The translations under genes and the position numbers were made by a program. From Polytrichum commune (taxonomy: Eukaryota; Streptophyta; Polytrichopsida; Polytrichales; Polytrichaceae): DNA of 64,000 bases. Below, piece after piece: positions 37,401 through 47,000 of this stretch (positions within the stretch are counted from its first letter, which is position 1; the number at the start of each line of letters is the position of its first letter). The notes under the pieces are model-generated. The model saw nothing but the letters and a program-made list of their open reading frames with translations, ran no database searches and was not told where the DNA came from. The DNA lies in the NCBI GenBank assembly GCA_950295325.1, contig OX485806.1, positions 44,821,169 to 44,885,168 of the forward strand, written 5' to 3'.

Positions 37401-39155
37401 TGGGCAGAACTCAAAAATCTTAAAGAGGAACTCTTTAAGGATAAGTCCACACTGCTCAAGACAATGGTGGGACCTCCTATCACTATGATTCTTATGTCAG
37501 ACGGGCTGCTAAGCGTCCAACAGGAAATTGAGGCAGGTTTCTTAGAAACCTCAATCCTGCAAGACAAATCTGCCCCTAACTCCAAGAAGAGGAAGCACAA
37601 CACAGAAATGGCACAAGTAGGGTTAGATAGAGGAGAACCATCATCAGAAAAGGGACTATTAGCCAATATACCCCCAGAAATAGAGGTAGCAGTAGTAACA
37701 CCCATTGTGAAACCAGTGGAACAACAATGGTCTTCCAAAATATTGGAAGAAATTTTGGAAAAATTGACACAAACAAACTCTTCTATAGAGCAAACTCGGC
37801 AGACATGCACAGCTTTACTCCCAAAGGTACAACAGGGGAGTTCTCCTGAACAGGATCTTGCTAAAGGAACCATTCACAAGTTACAAGCTGAACTAGCAGA
37901 GGAGAAACTACAGAAAACACTCCTCCAAGATAAACTAGATCACATAACAGAGCACCATAGCACTGAACTCAAAGCCATCCGCAACGCCGAACAAGACCAC
38001 CTCCTGCGCGTCAAAAATCTCAGCAGGTCTCTACTCAACCAGAAGCACTCAGCCGCACAGATCTTGAGCAATTTCCAGCAGATCAAGCAAACAACTTCAA
38101 CTCTGAAGACAGAGTGCCGAAACCTGATCCAACAATCGGCCACAGAAATCTCCAAACAGCTTAAACACTTGAACCTGAACTATTTTCCGACCACAAATCA
38201 ACAGCGAGCTTTGGAGTTAACAAAAATGGAACTCTTCGACCAATGGTTGAGCAAACCAAAGGCCACAAAAGAGGAACTTATTGCCAAACAAACCTTTGAC
38301 AGAATCACATCCAAAATAGGCCACATGTTCAAATCACTTCGAAACGAACTGGCCCAGACAGTTGCCGAACGGGAGAATCTACAGGAGAAATTAGAACAAT
38401 ATGAGCGATATGCTCCAATGGAATGGGAAACCCTATTCGGCCATGAACTGATAGAAAATTCGGACAACCTACTCACAACCACAATGAGAAACTTACCCCC
38501 GCCGGTGAGTATTTTTCAATACTATCAGGCTTTTAAGCCTATCATCCTAAAGGCAAGTAACCTACCAGATCTGAAACAAAAGAGCCACATCTCAGAGGCA
38601 CAATTTCAAGAATTATGGCCAAAAGCCAATTCGTCAGCAAAGGACCTTCTTGTATTCATGTGGATACTTAAGGATCTGATTGTTCCAAGGGGCGTAATGG
38701 AGATCACAACAGTAAACCCAAATTTCTACCTCACCAGGTTTTGCATTGCAGCTCTCAATCACATCCACAAGCATCATGAGGCATTTTACACAAATATTGC
38801 AATCAGAAACTCTCTGCCACAAATTGATCCATATGAGCCAGAAACTCTTAAGGAGATTCAAGAGCTGACCACTTCCAAATTTCCAGAATTCCTCACAGCC
38901 ATTGATATATTGGCGGCAGAGGACACTGCTCTTCTACATGAAGCTACTCATCAACACCAAGACCTTATCAGAAAGTTTCCGGACTCATTTCCGCAAGGAT
39001 TTCACCGAATACAGCTCAATGGGTACATAACAAGGGCTTTTGAAGATCGGAAGCGCACATTGGAAAACAGGACTATATCTACACCACATGCTCGCACTCT
39101 ACTCTACCTTCCCCAATATGATCCAGGGAGCATGAGGATCCCTAAGAGATCCTGA
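34458..39155 (+). CDS. pol: Integrase core and C-terminus fused to about 1,270 extra codons
   Basis: In frame with the zinc modules after a single TAA at 34455. Integrase DDE residues: D in TATDYTTKW, D in VSDQGSHF, E in QANGQAE. The C-terminal domain has RWSGPYEIMEIYDNNTVD (GPY/F type) near 35220 and ends near 35350. From there the frame stays open to TGA at 39153-39155. The extension has a hydrophobic stretch (KILSLVMVILIMGNWY, about 35890-35940). An internal ATG at 36825 could start a separate 776-codon protein beginning MRTPAKEKGKAAQ. It also contains HLADALNGNSVDWPALF, a KKRK basic patch and a coiled-coil-like helix (TIHKLQAELAEEKLQKTLL, about 37870-37930). I recognise no known domain. 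It is uninterrupted, unlike gag-pol. Confidence 0.75.
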   Translation, partial: NRYIITATDYTTKWVEARALKDNTAASTAKFIFEEIITKFGCPIELVSDQGSHFLNETIQILTKTFMVLHRKSTTYYPQANGQAESTNKVIKTTLTKMVNANRTDWDTKLYVALWAYRTAYKVTTKHTPFSLVFGTEALLPLTFIYNEENLQRNQEWHPVLKRRMEQLRTLDLTRIEAEENIEHVQIMRKRRQDKTLMEGKRCKHCKKTSYDTNEETHQAREKLERNKTPKFYKGQKILWHQRMNKLGPSKFRTRWSGPYEIMEIYDNNTVDVSTLQGENLGRVNMSKIKPYHEPLETKAYVLEVGDVTNSSLHKTNRSYKNGSNATNGESSYSEPCKFYKGQGMIITSPDYDEIHHKMIECYRIQPVEAEDKHKLLTKITTENYTIQPLSEATTNQQSTNGPQTMEIENLIFQTPTNYDKDEPHKHPFMNSRTSKLYDHDPTTPSKDNTHAKYKVPKGFSYHEFLSMLTNIWLRHMSKILSLVMVILIMGNWYSQKNSSIHVSNNKISKGSTESMNPQFHQANCINKQALRTKFRQHSKKFQRIKPGFSKFVVKSDLKSNFIFIGGVRTRRTPRKARTLHKAAFSLMFICTKHTTGQKLLVETGITTKTDRVCHGTSTPPQGQVNIYHTREPSWSCQQAAREVTRLTNTIISKTVLTKPVTEPPTLFSKGINSLSLLFHLFRVTIKKGLFCSKKSVVCSESDKSILQLNPYAELGTVSITLSLVCSNYTAQNKISVIDSGYSDEQSLVEVDSDHLIVNSRFGQLIISPNILQLTGKGSLYKTEARVVTMRTPAKEKGKAAQMRAVDDIVFSTEMAALDFEPSHAEETFLQLIGLDRFVTRVTWEMLNVSVVQEVLTNLNLETRESALNGQVFPIFGKDWRNTMRAVFFLTPFSAKREPGTAKVTTTHIFPNISDKAKTKAGTCKVVECTISEARRPLRFFNSLFLLRTSTHTIPCQAVAHLADALNGNSVDWPALFKDFIWAELKNLKEELFKDKSTLLKTMVGPPITMILMSDGLLSVQQEIEAGFLETSILQDKSAPNSKKRKHNTEMAQVGLDRGEPSSEKGLLANIPPEIEVAVVTPIVKPVEQQWSSKILEEILEKLTQTNSSIEQTRQTCTALLPKVQQGSSPEQDLAKGTIHKLQAELAEEKLQKTLLQDKLDHITEHHSTELKAIRNAEQDHLLRVKNLSRSLLNQKHSAAQILSNFQQIKQTTSTLKTECRNLIQQSATEISKQLKHLNLNYFPTTNQQRALELTKMELFDQWLSKPKATKEELIAKQTFDRITSKIGHMFKSLRNELAQTVAERENLQEKLEQYERYAPMEWETLFGHELIENSDNLLTTTMRNLPPPVSIFQYYQAFKPIILKASNLPDLKQKSHISEAQFQELWPKANSSAKDLLVFMWILKDLIVPRGVMEITTVNPNFYLTRFCIAALNHIHKHHEAFYTNIAIRNSLPQIDPYEPETLKEIQELTTSKFPEFLTAIDILAAEDTALLHEATHQHQDLIRKFPDSFPQGFHRIQLNGYITRAFEDRKRTLENRTISTPHARTLLYLPQYDPGSMRIPKRS

Positions 39156-39173
39156 GGGCAGGATCTTCCTCTT

Positions 39174-39182
39174 GGGAGGGGG
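39174..39182 (+). other. Polypurine tract of the gypsy element
   Basis: GGGAGGGGG, followed five bases later by the LTR start TGTTAAGCAAC at 39188. It lies 19 bp after the stop codon of the long extension frame. Confidence 0.8.
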
Positions 39183-39574
39183 TAAAATGTTAAGCAACAA
39201 CATTACAAGAGAAAAAGAGGCAAGTTAGAGTATACAACAACATCAAACAACTCCGGAGAAGCAAGAGGAAGAATGCCGAAGAGGAAGGCCGAAGAGCTCT
39301 CGGCCACGGCATTAGGAGCACGAGAACGGCTATACGGTCCCCAACCGTGGGAATGCAAGGAAGACGCGCGGTCTTAGGCGCCCTTACCCGCGGAAGTAGG
39401 GTACCGGCGGTTTACAAAGGACTTTCTAGCATTTTATCAAAGGACTTTAAGGGGTTATATTAGGCGCATATTAAGGATGTATTAGGAATACATTAGGGGC
39501 ATATTTAGGGATGTATTAGAGGTATATTAGAGTATAGGATTTTGAGGATAAATGACTATCCGAAGTACATGATT

Positions 39575-39579
39575 ATGGT
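39575..39579. other. Target-site duplication ATGGT, left copy
   Basis: ATGGT just before TGTGGTACTT; the matching ATGGT is at 42420-42424 just after GGGTTCACA. Five base pairs is normal for Ty3/gypsy or Copia integration. Confidence 0.85.
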
Positions 39580-42419
39580 TGTGGTACTTTTGGGCCACCC
39601 CCTTTCGAGGGAGTCTAAAAGTATCACACAAGCCCTTCGGTGAAGGTGGCCTGCATTTGCAGGCGCCCAAGCCGAACCCGGATGATAGGTGTATAACGTG
39701 AGTAGTTAGATTTTTAAGGGAGATTAAATATGCGTCGTAGTACCTCCGGAGGTTAGGCCTTAGTTTTTTACTAGTGTGGCTTTAAACTCCACTAACCAAT
39801 TTCATATCTAGTTCTAACCTTAACCTACAACCTATTCTACGCGCAGACGCACCAGCCTTGAAACCAAGGCAATCCTAATTTGTGAATTGGGATGGTTCTG
39901 ATACACCCAACCGGGTGTGACTCATACCACCCCAACTCAACGAACGGAATAACGACAATTTGATGGACCATTCAATTCTTCCTATTTCTTTATTTAGTTC
40001 TATTTAGTTTTCTAAGCGGGGGAATTTGGCCTAAGTCCCACCCTTCACACAAATTCCTTCTTAATTACTTACTTTTGTTTGCACGTCCTAACTTACTACA
40101 TTAACATATTAGGCATCACCCCTTACCTCGGGTCTCTTGCCAACAAGGGTTTACGATTTATTTTGTATGTTTTGATTGTTAAATGTGTTTACACTGGATA
40201 GACCACGAAATGCAACTCAATGGGACCAAGGTGACGGGCGACCTGTAGGTTCAACCTGTTGCGCAATCTTCATAAATTGGGGCCATTACTCCCAATCTAT
40301 GGGGCCAACAACATAATAGTGGATTCGCGGGTCATTAACCCCACCTTTCCACCAACAACATTCAGAGTGGTCGTGTCGGTGATTAATCCGACTTACCACA
40401 CACGAAACTTGCTAATAAATGAAGCTACTACCACAAAACATACCAAGGGCCCCGAAAACAATGGAATTGGGTACTCCCTTGGCGGTCAAGTGGTCAAGCC
40501 ACTTGACCTTACGAGATAGGTGAGTGGGTTTAGAAATGCGTACCTTAGCCGTGCTCCCTCCAATCCTAAATGGAAGGCTTAAGGTTAGTTAATTTACCTC
40601 AATTTTCCTCGGTTGATTTGGGCTTGATGTAGGCCGAGCCGCTACCTCCTTCCTTGCTCCACTTTCCGAGCGTCGACCTTGCCTCCTTCTTTATAACTAG
40701 TTTGGTAGTAAGCGTACCTTAGTTAACAATTAAAATATAAAGTGTTATTCTGCCCTGTAATTTAATCCTAAGCATAATATTTATACTTAGTGCACCAAAT
40801 TATCTTTCCAATGATCTAAAAATCACTCTAATCGGATAAGAAATGTAAAAGTTATGAGGGTTGGAAGTGTGAGGTCGATTCAACCGACCCTTCCAACCCA
40901 CCTATCTACCTTCTAACTTCAAAAATTCATAGCACATTCCTTACTACTTGGATCTAGGCTTTCCTTATACCATTGGAAAGCTATGAACAAGCTCTAACTA
41001 GAAAAATTATGACATCAGCAGGTTAAGCTAATAGAAATTCAGCGGACTCCTTGTAACACAGCAGTCAATCAAGAAGGCTTAAACTATGTATCTCGCCTTC
41101 AACAATTCATATCTAATTCAAATCTTAGTCAAATCAAACGTTCTATATGACCCTGGAGAGATATTAAAAAGATGTATTTGATAAAAATATGTGATTAGAA
41201 AGGTAAGCCGAAGTGAACCCAGCAGGTCCTCTGTAATGCAGCAGTCAACCAAAAGTTCTCAAACTATGTGTCCCATCTTGCACAATTCATATCTAATTCA
41301 AATCATGCTCAAATCAAATGTTCTAAGCCATTTTGGAAAGCTACACAAAAGTTCTACTTGGAAAAAATATAATTTCTTGGAATTAAAATTCCTATTGGGC
41401 TCGCAGGTCTGATCCAGCAGCCGCTACCCACAAGACCACCCAGTTTTTCTACTCCATCTTTGAAAATCCATAACTAATTGTCATCTCAACCAAATCACAA
41501 ATGGGAAACGGCTATGGATAGCTATATGAAATCTCTCTAAGAGAAAAATGATAAGTATCTTGTTCTAGCTTTTGAACTAAGCCTTCAGGGCATTGGCAGA
41601 TGAGGTCTATAATGCCTCTACTCAAAACTCTACCATCCAACCTACCTCTACAAAAAAAGGAATAATTTTGTTGGTGTGTTAATAAACACACAACCTAACT
41701 AGGAGAGAGAGAGTAGAGGAGGTTCTCAAGCCTTTCTTTTAGACCATTGAGAATACATGCTAAAGGATTTTTTCCTAACTACATTGAAGCAGGGCTTCGC
41801 CCAAAAACTAGAGAAAGAGAGAGAGCTACAAGGTGGAAGGAGGGGTTTTTAAACCCTCTCACAAAAGGGTTGGACCCCTCCTCCACCGGATCCATTTTTC
41901 AAACCCTTTCCCGAAATTTTGGCTCGGGGGTTTTCCCGGTTGAGGTTGCCACCCTCTCGCCGAGGTGGCTCCGACAAAAAACCTTTAGAAATCTTTCTAA
42001 TTTTTCCGCCATCGAGTTGGCAAGGGGGCAAGTGGGCAAGTATCCCCCTTGCTCTCTTTCTTTTTTGTCTTCAAAATTTCTTCACGCCGATTTTATCTTC
42101 TTACGTAAAACACCTCCAATAGTCTTGTGTGCCTCACACTAACTAATAAACTAACACTTGCTTAGCTAGCATTTACTAACATTTGCTTAATAGCTAGCAT
42201 CTACTAATATTTGCTTAGCTAGTTGTTTTTACTAGCTAGCATATTTTTTCTACTTTGCTATCTTCTAGCACTACTTAGTTTCATTTTGACCTTCCTTCTT
42301 CTAGGCTAAATGCTAAATGAACTAATTTTCCCTAAATTCCCTATCAATTCTAACTTTTAATCCTAACATTCTAACTAAAAGTGATCCCGCAGAGTGGTGG
42401 ACCACTCAAAGGGTTCACA
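39580..42419 (+). mobile_element. 2.84-kb solo LTR, right copy, inserted in the gypsy 3' LTR
   Basis: Begins TGTGGTACTTTTGGGCC and ends GGGTTCACA (TGTG...CACA), flanked by the direct repeat ATGGT. It is the near-identical inverted partner of 16718-19561 (2840 versus 2844 bp). Nothing resembling gag or pol is inside and no internal LTR pair was seen, so I call it a solo LTR; a non-coding LTR element is the alternative. It contains four degenerate tandem units of about 178 bp (40850-41590). It is the youngest event visible on this side because it splits another LTR. Confidence 0.85.
40850..41590 (+). repeat. Degenerate tandem units of about 178 bp inside the 2.84-kb LTR
   Basis: Recurring marks: CAGCAGTCAATC at 41059, CAGCAGTCAACC at 41239 and CAGCAGCCGC near 41415 (steps about 180 and 176); each is followed by AATTCATATCTAATTCAAATC-like text and a GGAAAGCTA...TTCTA...GAAAAA block. 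A fourth, earlier unit precedes 41000. The left LTR carries the same units (17600-18310). Confidence 0.7.
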
Positions 42420-42650
42420 ATGGTATTTTGAAGAAGCATGATTATAAATTATGTAAGAATTTTAGATTCTTATACATTATGAAGATGCATTATGAACATA
42501 TAGGCCAAGGATAGATTCTACTAGTATGTTTAAATACAAATCATTGGAATCAAGCAAAGGTGAAGACTTGATTACATTCTCAAAAGGAACTACAATGTAG
42601 CCAAGACAAGGATATAGTAGAATCTTAGAAATATGAACATTCAAATGGTA

Positions 42651-42668
42651 AAACGGTTATAACCGTTT
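42651..42668. promoter_or_regulatory. Palindromic double MYB-core site in 3' LTR
   Basis: AAACGGTTATAACCGTTT, identical to 5244-5261 in the solo LTR and 100 bp upstream of the TATA box. Confidence 0.6.
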
Positions 42669-42767
42669 AGGATAGATGGCATCTACATATATCAAAGATA
42701 GCTAGTATCTATGGAAGTGGAAGTTATTAACCACTCTTAGTATAGATTTTGGATAGGGAGAAAAGAC

Positions 42768-42775
42768 TATATAAG
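42768..42775 (+). promoter_or_regulatory. Probable TATA box in 3' LTR
   Basis: TATATAAG in a conserved context, aligned with 5362-5369 of the solo LTR. Confidence 0.6.
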
Positions 42776-44065
42776 GGAAGCATTTTAGGAGACCTATACC
42801 TCATTTTCTACACAACGAAGTTATCTTAAATTTGAGTGTCAAAAACACTTGAGTTTCTTTGTACCTATCCTCTCGGAGCACTTTTGCAATACAATATATT
42901 TTCCCACAAATGTGTGTGTGACATTTCTATCTCTCTCTCAAATTGTCTTACAAGTTTGTCAAGCGACACTTGGAACTTGAGTGAGTGAGCAACCGAGAGT
43001 AGAGTAGATTGAGTAGACTCTTTTGAGAAAGAACTCAAAAGATAGTGCGAGGGTGAGAACAAAGCGCTCAAGATAAATTGGAGAATCAATGGGACTTTGA
43101 GAGAGATTGAATTGAGAAAGCGATTGTTTAACTTGAGTGAAGGAAACAAGATTATCTCTCAAAGCGGAACTTATCATTGATCTCCTCAAAAGCGAATTAT
43201 AAATATACATGTGATTGAATGATTGAAGAATTATATGCATGTTTAAAGCAAAACCACTTAACGATTACAAACTCCTTCAAAAGAGGAGGAGCTTATTATT
43301 GAAAACTACATAATTGACTTATAAGTATTATACTACATATTGATTGTTGAACTTGTGATTGACAAGAATGATGAAGACATTAATTCACATCAAAGTTTGA
43401 ATACATATGAATGAAGTAATATTGATATAAGATAATCTACTTACTACAATTGTTATTGAACTTTTTTTAAGATACTTTGTGAGTTGTTGGATGTCATTAA
43501 CAATCGGAGAAGAGTTATCCTCTTCTGAGCAAACCTCAAAAGAGTTATAATTAACCTTATCATTAAAACACTTTAAAGTTCAACGTGACATTGCAAAACA
43601 ATTAATGTTGTGTTCATGAATTACAACTACTATATATGTCAAGTTACAATATTATAAGTAGTAACACTTGAATTTAAAAAGGAAGACTTAAGAATATTGT
43701 ATCTTCTTCCTTATTATAAGATTACTATCATTTATGTGATTGATGTTATGAACTACAAAACTTAAGGATTCAAACAACATATTGAAACTATATTATTATA
43801 TGTTATTGTTACACCTCTTGAAGCTATCTTAAATCTAAAGGTTCTTATTGGCAAAGATGCCTTACATTGAGAATAAGAATTAAGATAATGAGATTGTCTT
43901 CACTCCAATAAATATATTCATATCATAAGGAGAAGAGAGGAGTTATTAAATTGAGGACCGAACATATTAATGAGGCACGGTAGTTCTCAAGCGAATATAA
44001 ATTTACGTGATGACTCACCGTGAGTCTTCTTGAGCTAAATTGCACGGAACGACCCACGGGGTGCA

Positions 44066-47000
44066 TCAGTTATCTCGGCACGGAGACACCCAAATGAAGT
44101 TCAATCAAACTGCCTCACATATGATTCAGACCCTACTTTGTAACTTACAAACATGCAAACTAAGCTTAATCAGACCATTTCTAACCATTTGAGACCACCT
44201 AAGACCCCTAATTTCAAACTCACAAACCTGCAAACTAAGCTTAATATGACCATCTCTAACCACCTAATACCCCTCCCAATAGCTATCTCGGCACAAAGAC
44301 ACCCAAATGAAGTTCAATCAAACTACCTCACTTATGATTAAGGCCCCTACTTTCAAACTTACAAACATGCACACTAAGCTTAATCAGACCATTTCTAACC
44401 ATTTGAGACCACCTAAGACCCCTAATTTCAAACTCACAAACCTGCAAACTAAGATTAATATGACAATTTCTAACCACCTAATACCCCTCCCAGTAGTTAT
44501 CTCGCCACGGAGACACCCAAATGAAGTTCAATCAAACTGCCTCACATTTGATTCAGGCCTCTACTTTTTAACTTACAAACATGCACACTAAGCTTAATCA
44601 GACCATTTCTAACCATTTGAGACCACCTAAGACCCCTAATTTCAAACTCACAAACCTGCAAACTAAGCTTAATATGACAATTTCTAACCACCTAATACCC
44701 CTCCCAGTAGTTATCTCGCCACGGAGACACCCAAATGAAGTTCAATCAAACTGCCTCACATATGATTCAGGCCCCTACATTGTAAGTTACAAACATGCAA
44801 ACTAAACTTAATCAGACCATTTCTAACCATTTGAGACCACCTAAGACCCCTAATGTCAAACTCACAAACCTGCAAACTAAGCTTAATATGACCATCTCTA
44901 ACCACCTAATACCCCTCCCAGTAGCTATGTTGGCACGGAGACACCCAAATGAAGTTCAATCAAACTGCCTCACATATGATTCAGGCCCCTACATTGTAAG
45001 TTACAAACATGCAAACTAAACTTAATCAGACCATTTCTAACCATTTGAGACCACCTAAGACCCCTAATGTCAAACTCACAAACCTGCAAACTAAGCTTAA
45101 TATGACCATCTCTAACCACCTAATACCCCTCCCAGTAGCTATGTTGGCACGGAGACACCCAAATGAAGTTCAATCAAACTGCCTCACATATGATTCAGGC
45201 CCCTACATTGTAAGTTACAAACATGCAAACTAAACTTAATCAGACCATTTCTAACCATTTGAGACCACCTAAGACCCCTAATTTCAAACTCACAAACCTG
45301 CAAACTAAGTTTTATCAGACCATTTCGAACCACCTAATACCCCTCCCAGTAGCTATCTCGGCACGGAGACACCCAAATGAAGTTCAATCAAACTGCCTCA
45401 CATTTGATTCAGGCCCCTACATTCTAACTTACAAACATGCAAACTAAGCTTAATATGTCCATTTCTAACCATTTTAGAGCACCTAAGACATCTAATTTCT
45501 AACTCCCAAACCTGCAAACTAAACTGAATATGACAATTTCTAACCAGCTAATACCCCTCCCAGTAGTTATCTCGGCACGGAGACACCCAAATGAAGTTCA
45601 ATCAAACTGCCTCACATATGATTCAGGCCCCTACTTTCTCACTTACAACCATGCAAACTAAGCTTAATCACACCATTTCTAACCATTTTAGAGCACCTAA
45701 GACCCCTAATTTCTAACTCCCAAACCTGCAAACTAAACTTAATATGACCATTTCTAACCACCTAATACCCCTCCCAGTAGCTATCTCGGCACAGAGACAC
45801 CCAAATGAAGTTCAATCTAACTGCCTCACATTTGATTCAGGCCCCTACTTTCTAAGTTACAAACATGCAAACTAAGCTTAATCAGACCATTTCTAACCAT
45901 TTCAGACCACCTAAGACCCCTACTTTCAAACTCACAAACTTGCAAACTAAGCTTAATATGACAATTTCTAACCACCTAATACCCCTCCCAGTAGTTATCT
46001 CGGCACGGAGACACCCAAATGAAGTTCAATCAAACTGCCTCACATATGATTAAGGCCCCTACTTTCTAAATTACAAACATGCAAACTAAGCTTAATCAGA
46101 CCATTTCTAACCATTTCAGACCACCTGAGACCCCTAATTTCAAACTCACAAACCTGCAAACTAAGCTTAATATGACGATTTCTAACGACCTAATAGCCCT
46201 CCCAGTAGCTATCTTAGCACGGAGACACCCAAATGAAGTTCAATCAAACTGCCTCACATATGATTCAGGCCCCTACTTTCTAACTTACAAACATGTAAAC
46301 TGAACTTAATCACACCATTTCTAACCATTTCAGACCACCTAAGACCCCTAATTTCAAACTCACAAACCTGCAAACTAAGCTTAATATGACCATCTCTAAC
46401 CACCTAATACCCCTCCCAGTAGCTATCTCGGCACCGAGACACCCAAATGAAGTTCAATCAAACTGCCTCACATATGATTCAGGCCCCTACTTTGTAACTT
46501 ACAAACATGCAAACTACACTTAATCACACCATTTCTAACCATTTCAGACCACCTAAGACCCCTAATTTCAAATTCACAAACCTGCAAACCAAGCTTAATA
46601 TGACCATCTCTAACCACCTAATACCCCTCCCAGTAGCTATCTCGGCACGGAGACACCCAAATGAAGTTCAATCAAACTGCCTCACATATGATTCAGACCC
46701 CTACTTTGTAACTTACAAACATGCAAACTAAGCTTAATCAGACCATTTCGAACCATTTTAGACCACCTAAGACCCCTAATTTCAAACTCACAAACCTGCA
46801 AACTAAGCTTAATATGACAATTTCTAACGACCTAATAGCCCTCCCAGTAGCTATCTTAGCACGGAGACACCCAAATGAAGTTCAATCAAACTGCCTCACA
46901 TATGATTCAGGCCCCTACTTTCTAACTTACAAACATGTAAACTGAACTTAATCACACCATTTCTAACCATTTCAGACCACCTAAGACCCCTAATTTCAAA

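Larger units (their letters stand above)
28509..44065 (+). mobile_element. Large Ty3/gypsy element, 5'-truncated, 3' LTR split by a nested LTR
   Basis: Contains gag C-terminus, protease, RT, RNase H, a fivefold integrase zinc module, the integrase core and an extra long frame, then a polypurine tract and 3' LTR. The linker between RNase H and integrase (DWR..P...YL..G, then a YWWPT motif) resembles the Tat/Athila side of plant Ty3/gypsy. The 5' LTR, primer-binding site and gag N-terminus are missing: satellite runs into gag at 28508/28509. The satellite phase jumps by about 98 bp between its last base on the left and its first on the right, so the left border is a deletion and not an insertion site. 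Stops at 29177, 32391, 32457, 32661 and 34455 and a frame change near 32300 mean it is not autonomous. Confidence 0.9.
39188..44065 (+). mobile_element. 3' LTR of the gypsy element, interrupted by a nested LTR
   Basis: LTR sequence is 39188-39579 plus 42425-44065 (42420-42424 repeats the insertion target ATGGT), about 2.03 kb in all. It starts TGTTAAGC and ends GGGGTGCA, fitting TG...CA. It is homologous to the solo LTR at 4635-6844 along its length. Conserved items include the MYB-core palindrome (42651-42668), the TATA box (42768-42775) and the last 250 bp. The satellite resumes right after 44065. Confidence 0.85.

Noticed and set aside
16718-42419. The 2.84-kb pair as the two LTRs of the central gypsy element
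   Set aside because: They are inverted relative to each other, the right one has its own target duplication, and the gypsy element has a different 3' LTR after its polypurine tract.
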